Positions 1-8,118 of a stretch of 11,556 nucleotides of DNA are shown here, in pieces. The translations under genes and the position numbers were made by a program. The stretch comes from Roseiarcus sp035500275 (lineage in GTDB: Bacteria > Pseudomonadota > Alphaproteobacteria > Rhizobiales > Beijerinckiaceae). Location: contig DATJXI010000017.1 in assembly GCA_035500275.1 (NCBI GenBank), positions 1 to 11,556 on the forward strand, given 5' to 3'. Below the pieces are notes generated by a model. The model did no database searches, was not told the DNA's origin, and saw only the letters and a program-made list of their open reading frames with translations. Positions within the stretch are counted from its first letter, which is position 1; every line of letters starts with the position of its first letter.

Positions 1-1455
1 AAAGGAAAAGTTGAGCGGCACGTTCTCGAAGGGGAGCGCCGCCTCCGCGCAACGTTTCGCGAAGCGCCGGCGCATCTCGGCGAATTTCTCGGGCGCTGCG
101 CCCTGGAAGGAGAAGATCGACTGCTTCTCGTCGCCGACCGCGAAGACGGTGCGGTTGCGGCCGCGGGCGCCTTCGCCGGCGAAGAACTCGGCCGTCAGCG
201 CCTCTAGGACGCCCCATTGCGCGGCCGAGGTGTCCTGCGCCTCGTCCACGAGCAGATGGTCGAGCGCGCAATCGAGCTTGCGCATCACCCAGGCCGCGCT
301 CGAACGTCTGACAAGCGCGAGCGCGCGAGCGATCTGGTCGGAAAAATCGAGCTGTCCCCGCTCCGCCTTCGCCTGCTCGTAGGCGATGAGTATTGTTTTG
401 GCGACCGCGAACAGCGCGGCGCTACGCTCGAGAGTCTGCGCGGCGCGCCGCCGCTCGCGCAAGGAGACGAGGCGGTCCTGTTCGGCTTGCAACTCCGACA
501 GTAGCATGGACGCGCAATCCGCGAGGCCCTTGGTGACAATTGGCCGCTCATCGGTTCCGCGTCGACCGCCGGTCCCATCTTCGGTGAAGAAGACCCGCAT
601 GAGCGCGTCGACGCGGTCGCTTCTTTCGCCGTCCTCAACCTCGCGCAGGCAAATCGCCAGCTTTCGATCGCTCTTCGAGCCACGATCAAGGACTGTCGCC
701 CACGCTTTGCGCCGCATCCGCTCGATGTCGCCGCCGAGCATCTCCTCCTCGACGCCGGCCGTGGTGACGCCGGGCGGAAGGCGCAGGCGGATTCGCAACG
801 CCTCCGAAAAGCTTGCCGGGTCGTCGAACGCCTCGAAGACGTCGGCGAAGTTTTGCGCCTCGGTCAGGAGATCGTCGAACCGGGCGGCCCCGCCCTCGCG
901 GGCGGCCAAATCGAGCGCCGGCGCAGCCGAAGCGGAGGCGCGCAGCGCCGTCAGCGCCCGGTCCCGCGCGCGCCCTATGAGAACCCTGGCTTCGCGCTCA
1001 TCGACGACCCGGAAATGCGCCGGGACATTCGCCTCGAACGGAAAAAGCTGGAGCAGGCGCTCGCAGAACGCGTGCAAGGTCTGGATCTTGAGGCCGCCCG
1101 GCGTCTCGATGGCACGCGCAAACAATCGTCGGGCCGTCCGGAGGTCATGGCCGCCGACGTCCCCTGCACGCAGGTCGCGGATCCTCTCCGCAAGCTTGTC
1201 GTCGTCGAGCCGCGCCCATTCGGCGAGCGTTTTGAACAGGCGGTCCGCCATATTGGCGGCCGCCGCCTTGGTGAAGGTGAGGCCCAGTATCTGGGCCGGA
1301 GGCGCGCCATCGAGCAGGAGTCGCAGCACTCGGAGCGTCAGGACGTGCGTCTTGCCGCTGCCGGCGTTTGCGGAGACCCAGGCCGAGTGGGTCGGGTCGA
1401 ATGCTGCGTGTTGCCGCTCGGCCAGGGAGGGCGGGATCGAAAGCGCGCCGCTCAT
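1..1455 (-). CDS. addA: Double-strand break repair helicase AddA, N-terminal part (partial, runs off left edge)
   Basis: AddA is the UvrD-like SF1A helicase (with a C-terminal nuclease domain) of the AddAB complex, which unwinds and resects double-strand DNA ends in the cytoplasm to prepare them for RecA. The 485 visible codons are open without a stop. The start ATG at 1455-1453 is followed by a Walker A motif (ANAGSGKT, residues 29-36), motif Ia (LTFTKAAAANMA, about 59-70), Walker B DEAQDTS (404-410) and motif III VGDEKQSIFSFQGA (440-453), in the order and spacing of the family. The rest of the helicase and the nuclease domain lie outside the window, so a full protein of over 1100 residues is expected but not seen. 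The start overlaps the addB stop as ATGA, which suggests translational coupling; no strong ribosome binding site precedes it. The identification is secure from the motifs and the addB partner. Confidence 0.96.
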   Translation of the reverse strand, partial: MSGALSIPPSLAERQHAAFDPTHSAWVSANAGSGKTHVLTLRVLRLLLDGAPPAQILGLTFTKAAAANMADRLFKTLAEWARLDDDKLAERIRDLRAGDVGGHDLRTARRLFARAIETPGGLKIQTLHAFCERLLQLFPFEANVPAHFRVVDEREARVLIGRARDRALTALRASASAAPALDLAAREGGAARFDDLLTEAQNFADVFEAFDDPASFSEALRIRLRLPPGVTTAGVEEEMLGGDIERMRRKAWATVLDRGSKSDRKLAICLREVEDGERSDRVDALMRVFFTEDGTGGRRGTDERPIVTKGLADCASMLLSELQAEQDRLVSLRERRRAAQTLERSAALFAVAKTILIAYEQAKAERGQLDFSDQIARALALVRRSSAAWVMRKLDCALDHLLVDEAQDTSAAQWGVLEALTAEFFAGEGARGRNRTVFAVGDEKQSIFSFQGAAPEKFAEMRRRFAKRCAEAALPFENVPLNFSF

Positions 1456-4400
1456 GACCCGTTTCCACCCTCGACGTCGGAGACTCCGCTGGTCGCCGAC
1501 CATTCCTTGACCCGGGCCAAATGGTCATACTCCGCAAAACGGCTCGCAAACTCCGGGATGGGCCGGGAGAGATAGGGCGTTTCGGGCGATGCAAACTGGT
1601 CGAGCAGGGCCTTAAGCTCAGCAAGGTGCTCTTTGGCCAGCTTCGCGACGTCCGCGTCCTCACCCGCCGCATGCGCTTCTCTGCCCCCGCTGGCGCCGCC
1701 GAGCTTGAGGTAGATCGCCTCCGCAGGGGCCATCGCCTCAAGCTCCTTGAAACCGCCCTGCAACAGGATCGCGGCTTCGAGGGTGAGCTGCGGCGCAAGG
1801 CCGCTCTTGACCTGCTTTTGGCTGGGCGGCGACCCGCTCTTGTAGTCGATGATACGACCGCCGCCGCCGCGCAGAACGTCGATGCGGTCGGCGCGCGCTG
1901 TGAGCTTGAAGGCGCTCCCGTCGAAAAGAGAGATGTCGATCTCGCCCTGCAGCTCGACCAGAATGCGCTCGACTCCGTCGCGCGCTCCCCGCTCGAAGTC
2001 GATCACGAAGTCGATCGCCTTCTCGATGTTGGGCCAGGCGAGGCCGGCGAACGCCGGGTCCTCGAGCATTAATGCGAAGCGGCGGCGAGCGAAATCCGCC
2101 AGCGTCGCGCGGGCGTCGGGCGGCAGCGGGCCCAAGGGGTAAAGCTCCACGAAATCCTGCAGGGTGGCGTGCCAAGCGTCGCCCTTCGCCCGCGCGTCGA
2201 GTTCCCGTTCGATGGGCTCAAGCGTCTGAAGCCTCAAGATTCGCTGAGCGTAGATCGAGTATGGATCGCGCCGCAGCGTCTCGATCCGGGTGACGCTGAG
2301 CGACCGCGGTCGCAGTTCGACGGGCGGCTTCGGCTGCGGGGGCAGGATGGGCTCGACCTTCTCGGGCTGATCCAGCAGCCGAGCGTAGGCGAGGTATGTC
2401 TCGCCCCGCCGCTCGGCCGCAGCGACCGCCTCGCTCGTTGCGCCGGCGGCGGCGGCGATCCGCTGCAAGAAGCGGGACGCGACGGTTGGCTCGCCGGCGC
2501 GCTTTCTTGCCCGGCTGAGAACTGCTTCCGGCGCGCCGAGCGCGGATGAGAAGTCGTGCGCCGACTGTCCGATGCGCCGCTCGGGCGGGGAAAGGCCGAG
2601 CCTCGCACGCATGGGCCGGTTGAGGAATGCGTCCGTCTCGACCGCAGGCGGCCACACCTTCTCGTCGAGGCCCGCCAGCAGCACGCGGTCGAAGGAGAGT
2701 AGGCGCGCCTCGAGGAGGCCCAGAATCTGGAGCCGCGGGTGGCCGCCTTCCGCGGCCGGCGCGCGCACCCGCGCGAGCGCCTCGTCGAACAGCTCGGCGT
2801 ATTGGTCGAGCGAACAGTCGAAGCCGTCGTTCGCGGCTTCCCGCCACGCGTCCATGAGCTCGATCAGCGCATCGAGGCCATGCGGCGAGGCGCCCTCTCC
2901 CTCGGGCGCCGCGAGCATGGCGTCGAGCGTCGCGCGATGGGCCTCCAGGCGCTGGCGGAGCGTCGAAGTTGCTTTGAGCTCCCTCAGAGGCGCCAAGGCA
3001 GCGACCAGATCGCGGACAAGACTCTCCGCGGCGGCCCGCTCCTCCTCGCGAAGGAAGCGAACGGCCGGATGCGCCTGCCGATCATTGGCCGCTTTCCTCG
3101 CTCCAGCGAAGGCGGCTTCGAGGTCGACGAGCGTCGAGAGGGGCGCCGCGCGAAAGATGCCGAGTTCGAGCGCGCGTGCGGCTTGCTCCAGGGCCCGGCG
3201 CGGCCGGCTGAGCCGCACTGCGGCATGGGCGAGGAGCGCCTGCGCCGGCAGCGGGGCGAGCCGAGCCGCCGCCCGCAGAGTAAGCCGCGCCAACGCGCCG
3301 GCCTCGGTCTGGCCGAGGCTGCGCCCAGCTGAATCCTCGACCGATACGCCCCAGCGCGAAAGCTCCGCCGACACCCGGCGCGCGATCGACGGGTCGGGAG
3401 TGATGAGGGCGGCTGTCTTGCCCGGCGTCTCGAGGACCTCGCGCATGGCGGTGGCGAGCGCAAGCGCCTCTTCCGTCTCGTTGTCGGCGACAATGACCGC
3501 CGCGCCTTCGAGCGCAGCGTCGATGGCCAGTGCGGAGAGCGCGCCGCCTCGGTCAGCCCAAACGTCGGTCGACTCGGCCGGACGGAGCGCTTCACTCAGG
3601 AACGCCGCGCGCTTGCGAAGCGCCGGCGGCGGCGCGCCGAGCGCCGTCACGTTCGTTCTCTTCACGCCGATGAGTTCCACCAGGCGGCGCAACAGCGCCT
3701 GCGGGTGGCTGGCCGTCCCGTAGCCGGCGTCGTCGGTCACGCCGACCATCGACCAGGAGCGGTCGTCGAGCGAGACGTCCAGGCCGGGCAGCACCACGGC
3801 GCCGCCGTCGCTGCGCGCGATCGCGGCGATGAGTTCGGCGGTCGCGCGGTTCGCGCCGGTCGACCCGGCGATGATCATGGGACCGGAGAGCGCTCCGCTC
3901 GCAAGACGCGCAGTCTCGGACTGGACGATCAGCGCGAGGCGCTCGGCGCGGTCGACGAGGCCCATGTCCTTAAGCCACTGTGGCCAGCGAGCGAAGGCGA
4001 TCTTGAGGAAATCGAGAGTGATGCGCCAGTAGGAGTCATAGCCTTCCGGCGCGAGGTCTTCGAGCCTCCGCCAATCGACACCCTCGATGATAATGTCGTC
4101 GATGAGCGCAGCAAGATCGCCCGCAAGCGCATAGGCCTGCGCGGGAGTTGTCGCGACGAGCGCCGGCTCGCGCTCATGGAAAACGAGCCCGCCGGCGTCC
4201 GTCGCGCGGATGGCGCCCTTGAGCGCCCTGCCCCAGGCGCGAACGAGCCGCGCCAGCGTATGCCTGCGCGCGATGTCGCCGACCGCTGGCGGCAGGCCCG
4301 GGAGCGGCGGCTCATCGTCCGGCGTAAAGAAGGTCGCCTCATCGTCGGGTTCGAATGCGCCGAGCGGGGCGATGCGCGGGAGGAGAAGGCTCGGCTTGCC

Positions 4401-4601
4401 GCTCGCCTTGAGCAGTGCTTGGGCGAGCGCCGCGGCGGCACGCTGCGTCGGGACGAAAATCGTGGCGCGGGGCAGCGTCAGGGGATCGTCGGCTCGCGGA
4501 AACCCGTCGATCAGCCGCCCGTCGAGGAGGGCCTCAGCGAGGGTCGGCAGAAAGGGCGCGCCGGGGGGAATCGTGAAGACGCGAGGCTCGCGAATCGCCA
4601 T
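1452..4601 (-). CDS. addB: Double-strand break repair protein AddB, alphaproteobacterial type
   Basis: AddB is the second subunit of the AddAB helicase-nuclease. It has an inactive-helicase-like body and a C-terminal PD-(D/E)XK nuclease that cuts one strand during end resection. The 1049-residue product begins TIPPGAPFLPTLAEALLDG, typical of alphaproteobacterial AddB, where the Walker A lysine region seen in Bacillus AddB is absent. The nuclease domain is intact: H811 (GDAWH), DRID at 905-908, IIDYKSG with D919 and K921, and QLTLEA at 938-943. The four cysteines that bind the 4Fe-4S cluster in Firmicute AddB are not present; I see only one cysteine, in the middle of the protein. The ATG at 4601 is preceded by AGGAAAAGGACA, a usable ribosome binding site. 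The stop overlaps the addA start by four bases. Upstream, 55 bp away, lies cobC on the same strand, which may supply the promoter. Confidence 0.95.
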   Translation of the reverse strand: MAIREPRVFTIPPGAPFLPTLAEALLDGRLIDGFPRADDPLTLPRATIFVPTQRAAAALAQALLKASGKPSLLLPRIAPLGAFEPDDEATFFTPDDEPPLPGLPPAVGDIARRHTLARLVRAWGRALKGAIRATDAGGLVFHEREPALVATTPAQAYALAGDLAALIDDIIIEGVDWRRLEDLAPEGYDSYWRITLDFLKIAFARWPQWLKDMGLVDRAERLALIVQSETARLASGALSGPMIIAGSTGANRATAELIAAIARSDGGAVVLPGLDVSLDDRSWSMVGVTDDAGYGTASHPQALLRRLVELIGVKRTNVTALGAPPPALRKRAAFLSEALRPAESTDVWADRGGALSALAIDAALEGAAVIVADNETEEALALATAMREVLETPGKTAALITPDPSIARRVSAELSRWGVSVEDSAGRSLGQTEAGALARLTLRAAARLAPLPAQALLAHAAVRLSRPRRALEQAARALELGIFRAAPLSTLVDLEAAFAGARKAANDRQAHPAVRFLREEERAAAESLVRDLVAALAPLRELKATSTLRQRLEAHRATLDAMLAAPEGEGASPHGLDALIELMDAWREAANDGFDCSLDQYAELFDEALARVRAPAAEGGHPRLQILGLLEARLLSFDRVLLAGLDEKVWPPAVETDAFLNRPMRARLGLSPPERRIGQSAHDFSSALGAPEAVLSRARKRAGEPTVASRFLQRIAAAAGATSEAVAAAERRGETYLAYARLLDQPEKVEPILPPQPKPPVELRPRSLSVTRIETLRRDPYSIYAQRILRLQTLEPIERELDARAKGDAWHATLQDFVELYPLGPLPPDARATLADFARRRFALMLEDPAFAGLAWPNIEKAIDFVIDFERGARDGVERILVELQGEIDISLFDGSAFKLTARADRIDVLRGGGGRIIDYKSGSPPSQKQVKSGLAPQLTLEAAILLQGGFKELEAMAPAEAIYLKLGGASGGREAHAAGEDADVAKLAKEHLAELKALLDQFASPETPYLSRPIPEFASRFAEYDHLARVKEWSATSGVSDVEGGNGS

Positions 4602-4656
4602 TTGTTCTTGTCCTTTTCCTCAGCGGCAAAGGCAAGGCGCTCTTGTGAACGGGCGG

Positions 4657-5670
4657 TCAGTTTTGCAATGCGGCCTCGAGCCGCAGCCAGTGCGCCTCCT
4701 CAGCGGGTATGCCAAACCGCAGGCGATCCGGGGCGTCGGCGAAGGGCCGGGTCAGAATCCCGGCGGCGAGGAGGCGGCGGAAGGCGGCGGCCGCGTCGGC
4801 CTTTGCCGCCAAACGGAAGAGGCGCGTCCCGCCGAGGGTCCGCCAGCCATTCGCGGCCAGGAGCGCGTCGAGCCGCGCCGCCTCCTCGGCCAAGCGCTCG
4901 CGCATTTCCCCGATCCAGGCGCGGTCGGCGAGCGCTCGGGTTCCAATCGCGATCGCAGGCCCGCTGACCGGCCATGGGCCAAGGGCCGTGCGAAGCTTCC
5001 TCTCCACGTCCGGCGAGGCGATGGCGAAGCCGAGCCGAAGGCCGGCCAGGCCGTAAGTTTTCCCGAACGAGCGAAGGACGACGGCTCCATACGGGGGCAA
5101 CGCGGGCGCCAGGATTGGCGCGTCGCCGAAATCGCCGAAGGCTTCGTCCACGACGAGCAGACCGCCGCGCGCGCACACTCGCTCATGTAGGCGCAGAAGC
5201 TCGTCGAGAGGCCTCACACGCCCGTCGGGGTTGTTGGGAGTGACGACGATCGCAACCTCGAACCGCGCGAGGTCGGCCGGCGCGTCGACTTCAGTTACCA
5301 CCGCCCCCGCGGCGCGAAACGCCTCCGCGTGGCCCGTGTAGGAGCGCCGCAGCACGCCGACCGCTCCTTTGAGCGCGAGGCGAGCGATCGTCTGGATGAG
5401 CGTCTGCGATCCCGGTCCGGCGATGACCTGTTCCGGCTTGGCGCCGTAGCGGGCGGCGGCGGCCGCCTCCAGCGTCGCCAGCGCCGCCGTTTCGGGCAGC
5501 CGCGTCCACGCCTCCGTCGGCAGATCGGGCAACGGATAGCCATGCGGATTGACTCCCGTCGAAAGGTCGATCCAGGGCTTCGGCGCGTGCGGAAAGAGCC
5601 GGCGCGCGACGTCGAGCGCGCCGCCGTGATAGGCGAAGGCGTCTTCGCCCGGCCCCCGCCCCATCGCCAT
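4657..5670 (-). CDS. cobC: Threonine-phosphate decarboxylase CobC (PLP-dependent, cobalamin synthesis)
   Basis: This fold-type I PLP enzyme belongs to the CobC (Salmonella CobD) family, which decarboxylates L-threonine O-3-phosphate to (R)-1-amino-2-propanol O-2-phosphate, the linker of the cobalamin nucleotide loop. Visible signatures are WIDLSTGVNPHGYP near the N-terminus, TPNNPDG at about 144-150, DEAFGDF at about 175-181 and the PLP-lysine segment SFGKTYGLAGLRLGF with the Schiff-base lysine near residue 204. The start is uncertain. I prefer the ATG at 5670, which gives 337 residues, the usual family length, with AGGGAC nine bases upstream; ATG at 5664 with AAGGG ten bases upstream is equally possible. 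An upstream in-frame ATG at 5724 adds 18 unconserved serine/alanine-rich residues and would overlap cobD by 56 bp. The divergent neighbour cobD uses the product of this enzyme. addB follows on the same strand after 55 bp with no clear terminator. Confidence 0.92.
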   Translation of the reverse strand: MAMGRGPGEDAFAYHGGALDVARRLFPHAPKPWIDLSTGVNPHGYPLPDLPTEAWTRLPETAALATLEAAAAARYGAKPEQVIAGPGSQTLIQTIARLALKGAVGVLRRSYTGHAEAFRAAGAVVTEVDAPADLARFEVAIVVTPNNPDGRVRPLDELLRLHERVCARGGLLVVDEAFGDFGDAPILAPALPPYGAVVLRSFGKTYGLAGLRLGFAIASPDVERKLRTALGPWPVSGPAIAIGTRALADRAWIGEMRERLAEEAARLDALLAANGWRTLGGTRLFRLAAKADAAAAFRRLLAAGILTRPFADAPDRLRFGIPAEEAHWLRLEAALQN

Positions 5671-6637
5671 GGTTCCCTTGTCCCTGCCGCTCGCGCTTGC
5701 GGCGCTCTCAATCGAGGCGCTCATCGGCTATCCGACGCCTCTCTATCGCGCGGTCGGGCACCCCGTCACCTGGATGGGGGCGTGGCTTGCCGCACTCGAG
5801 GCGAAGCTGAACCGGCCCGAGGCGAGCTTCGCCGCGCGGCGGACGGCGGGACTGGCCGCGCTTGCGCTCTATCTTCTCTCCGTGGCGCTCATCGCCGCGG
5901 CGGCGACGGCGCTTCTCGCGCCGCGCGGCGCGCTGGGCTTTGTCGCGCTCGCTCTTCTTGCGGCGAGCCTGCCGGCGCAGAAGAGCCTCGACGCCCACGT
6001 GCGGACGGTCGCCGACGGCCTCGCCCGCAGCCTCGAAGACGGGCGGACGGAGGTCGCCAAGATCGTCGGGCGCAACCCGGACGTCCTCGATGAGGCCGGG
6101 GTCGCGCGGGCGGCGATCGAGAGCCTGGCCGAGAATTTCTCGGACGGAGTCGTCGCGCCCACCTTTTGGATCGCCGTCGGCGGGCTCACGGGCGGCGCGC
6201 TCTACAAGGCGGTCAACACCGCCGACAGCATGATCGGCCACAGAGATGACCGCTACGCCGCCTTCGGCGGGGCGGCGGCGCGCCTCGACGATCTCGTCAA
6301 CCTGCCGCCGTCGCGGCTCGCGGCGGGCTTGCTCGTCGCAGCCGCCGCGTTGACGCCGGGGGCCTCGGCGCGAAACGCGCTGCACGCAGTTTTGCGAGAC
6401 GCCGCCACGCATCGCTCGCCGAACGCGGGCTGGCCCGAGGCGGCGATGGCGGGCGCATTGGGGCTCAAGCTGGCCGGACCCCGGGTCTATGGGACGACGC
6501 TCATCGGGGACGCCTTCATGGGCGACGGCCGGCGGGAGGCGATCGCCGACGATATCCGGCGCGCCTTGCGACTCTATCGCACAGCTTGCGCGATCGAGGC
6601 CGCGCTGATCGCTCTCCTGGCCGCCGCCGCTTTGTGA
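5669..6637 (+). CDS. cobD: Adenosylcobinamide-phosphate synthase CobD (CbiB), membrane protein
   Basis: CobD (CbiB in Salmonella) is an inner-membrane amide synthase that joins aminopropanol phosphate, or aminopropanol, to adenosylcobyrate, giving adenosylcobinamide (phosphate). The 322-residue product is the normal family length. Family signatures: GHPVTWMG (30-37), IVGRNPDVLDEAGVARAAIE (132-151), ESLAENFSDGVVAP (151-164), NTADSMIGHRDDRY (183-196) and HRSPNAGWPEAAMAGALG (248-265). Hydrophobic segments lie at about 3-20, 60-83, 87-101, 216-229 and 308-322, consistent with a multi-pass membrane protein. The ATG at 5669 shares two bases with the cobC start on the opposite strand, so any promoter must lie inside cobC. 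The ribosome binding site is weak: the nearest purine-rich stretch, gaaggcg at about 5634-5640, is too far upstream to be a normal site. A TTG at 5678 is a less likely alternative start. I see no cobalamin riboswitch in front of it. Confidence 0.95.
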   Translation: MVPLSLPLALAALSIEALIGYPTPLYRAVGHPVTWMGAWLAALEAKLNRPEASFAARRTAGLAALALYLLSVALIAAAATALLAPRGALGFVALALLAASLPAQKSLDAHVRTVADGLARSLEDGRTEVAKIVGRNPDVLDEAGVARAAIESLAENFSDGVVAPTFWIAVGGLTGGALYKAVNTADSMIGHRDDRYAAFGGAAARLDDLVNLPPSRLAAGLLVAAAALTPGASARNALHAVLRDAATHRSPNAGWPEAAMAGALGLKLAGPRVYGTTLIGDAFMGDGRREAIADDIRRALRLYRTACAIEAALIALLAAAAL

Positions 6638-6815
6638 GGAAGCTCGCGACCGAAATCTTCGCAATTGGCGCCCGGGCGGGATGTCGCGGAAGGGTGGATT
6701 CCGCAGCCCACAGACGTCGTCGGGAGAGGGCTGAAATCCACCGAGGCTGTGCAAGAATGCGGCGCTCGCCCTTTGACGTGGCGCGGCCTGAAGCGGATCG
6801 CGACGAAGCGCGGCT
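6638..6815. other. Intergenic region between convergent genes, with stem-loops
   Basis: This 178-bp gap separates the cobD stop from the hydrolase stop, so both neighbours end here. It holds a long imperfect hairpin (listed separately) and a short perfect hairpin GAAGC-GCG-GCTTC at 6805-6817, which overlaps the last bases of the hydrolase gene. A weaker four-base stem GGCG-CT-CGCC lies just upstream of it. There is no T-tract typical of an intrinsic terminator on either strand. A short reading frame of 81 codons starting with TTG at 6819 on the minus strand crosses the gap, but its arginine-, serine- and proline-rich composition does not look like a protein. I see no recognisable gene or insertion-sequence end here. 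Confidence 0.6.
6693..6742. terminator. Imperfect stem-loop between cobD and the hydrolase gene, possible bidirectional terminator
   Basis: The outer stem is an exact 8-base inverted repeat, GGTGGATT at 6693-6700 with AATCCACC at 6735-6742. Inside it, CAGCCC at 6704-6709 pairs with GGGCTG at 6728-6733, separated by a small asymmetric bulge (CCG against A), and the loop is 18 bases. The structure can form in transcripts from both strands and sits where transcripts from both convergent genes should end. No U-tract follows on either strand, so a role in Rho-independent termination is unproven; it could equally protect 3' ends of mRNA or be a dispersed repeat. Confidence 0.4.
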
Positions 6816-8105
6816 TCAAGCCTCAAGCACCGAGGCGACCAACCGGCCGCAGGTCGCGTTGGTGACGTCGTTGTGCTCGGCGATATAGCCACTGGCCAGG
6901 AAGCCGTTCACCTTGCCGCGTTTCGGCGCAAACGGCGGTCCGACCGCGTCCGGCGCGCTCGCGGACGCCGCGAGCTTCTGCGCGCCGTTCGCCCCCATGG
7001 CGCCGAAGACGTCGTCGGCGTCGCCGAAGCCCTTGGTCGTGTCGTTCGAGAGGCGTGAGGCGAGCGCGTACCAGAAGGTGCAGGCTTGATCGTTGTGGGT
7101 GTGGGTGATGGCGATCGGGCCGCTCGGGCGGCCGATCACGTTCGCGAAGGCGCCGGAGGCCGCCGAAGACAGCCCGTTGTGGGAGAATGCGCCCTGCAGC
7201 AGCGTCAGGCTGAAGAAATCGAAGCGCGGATGCGTCGGAAGGGCGCTCGCCGCAGCGGTGACGAGGCGTGCCCCGAAGCTGTGGCCGATCAGGTGAAGGC
7301 GCTTGCCCGCGAGAGCGTTCAGCGCCGGCAGCGTGCGTCCGCCCAGCGACGCGCCGACGGCGCCCGCACGGGCCTTCATCTCGTAATAGGTCAGCTGATT
7401 GAGCACGCGCCCGACAGCGGCGCGCGGTCCGTTGAACAAATTGCCGATCGCGTCCACGAGCCCGCTCACATGACCGAGTTCGGGGGCGGCCGAGATCCTC
7501 GGGGGCTCGATCAGGGAATTGAGAGCGACCTCGGGGCTGTCCGTCGGCTGGAAGAACTCTGCGTTCTTCTCAAGCTCCTTGTCGCCTGGCGGCGCGTCGA
7601 CAGCGTCGAGGGACGATTGGAACAGCGCGTTCGCGGTTTCGAAGTTGATGCCCTGAGCCGCCGCGCGCGCGGCGGCGACGACCGCATCCGCTCGCGGCCC
7701 AAATAGGTCCCGGACCTCGGCAAGCTTCGCCTCGAAGGCGCTCTCGCTGAGGTCGGGAGCGGGGCCGAGCTCGCCGGCCGAGAGGGTTCCCCCTGAGGCG
7801 CTCGCGGCGGCTGCGGCATCGTCGAAGTCGGTCGAGAACTGCTTCGCCGGCCAGACGATTCCGGCGACCGCGATGTGCTTGGGGTCCATGCGCGTCAGCG
7901 TGGCGACCGCGTTGCCCCATAGCTCGCCGTAAAGCTTTTTGGCGTCGTTCTTGGTGTTCTTCCAGCCGTGCGACATGACGACGAGGTCCGCGATCCCCGG
8001 CGCGCTCAGCATCGCCTCGATGGCGGCGGGAGCGCCCGCATCAACAAGGCCGCCGTCGGCGTCGAATTCGAGCCAGCAGAACGGAGAGGGTCCAATCTTG
8101 TCCAT
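6816..8105 (-). CDS. Alpha/beta hydrolase, serine hydrolase partner of the adjacent subtilase
   Basis: The 429-residue product is an alpha/beta-hydrolase-fold serine hydrolase of unknown substrate. The nucleophile elbow GHSFGA puts the catalytic serine at 276. MSHGWKN (44-50) is the HGW-type segment after the first core strand and probably forms the oxyanion hole. D339 (THNDQ) and H411 (EHNDV) are the likely acid and base. Between about residues 95 and 215 lies an alanine- and acid-rich insertion that interrupts the fold and may be a lid. The segment YYEMKARAGAVG (240-251), just before the nucleophile strand, resembles a conserved MKxRAGxVG motif I associate with this kind of bacterial hydrolase. 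No signal peptide or membrane segment is visible, so a cytoplasmic site is inferred. The ATG at 8105 has a good ribosome binding site, AAGGGAG, six bases upstream. The gene follows the S8 protease by 52 bp on the same strand and is probably cotranscribed. Lipase, esterase or amidase activity cannot be told apart from sequence. Confidence 0.8.
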   Translation of the reverse strand: MDKIGPSPFCWLEFDADGGLVDAGAPAAIEAMLSAPGIADLVVMSHGWKNTKNDAKKLYGELWGNAVATLTRMDPKHIAVAGIVWPAKQFSTDFDDAAAAASASGGTLSAGELGPAPDLSESAFEAKLAEVRDLFGPRADAVVAAARAAAQGINFETANALFQSSLDAVDAPPGDKELEKNAEFFQPTDSPEVALNSLIEPPRISAAPELGHVSGLVDAIGNLFNGPRAAVGRVLNQLTYYEMKARAGAVGASLGGRTLPALNALAGKRLHLIGHSFGARLVTAAASALPTHPRFDFFSLTLLQGAFSHNGLSSAASGAFANVIGRPSGPIAITHTHNDQACTFWYALASRLSNDTTKGFGDADDVFGAMGANGAQKLAASASAPDAVGPPFAPKRGKVNGFLASGYIAEHNDVTNATCGRLVASVLEA

Positions 8106-8118
8106 CTTCGTCTCCCTT

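Noticed and set aside
386..1510. Long plus-strand open frame opposite addA
   Set aside because: Its product is arginine- and serine-rich low-complexity sequence, and the opposite strand carries addA motifs. It is a shadow caused by high GC content.
2572..3723. Long plus-strand open frame opposite addB
   Set aside because: Composition dominated by Ser, Arg and Ala with no recognisable motif; addB on the other strand is well supported.
5638..5668. Cobalamin riboswitch in front of cobD
   Set aside because: The upstream sequence is cobC coding DNA and I could find no B12-box-like core on either strand.
6574..6819. 81-codon minus-strand frame with a TTG start overlapping the hydrolase stop as TTGA
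   Set aside because: The overlap looks like translational coupling, but the frame runs into cobD on the opposite strand and its Arg/Ser/Pro-rich composition is not protein-like.
5708..6892. 394-codon minus-strand open frame opposite cobD
   Set aside because: Extremely arginine-rich, overlaps the well-conserved cobD and the hydrolase end, and lacks any family signature.
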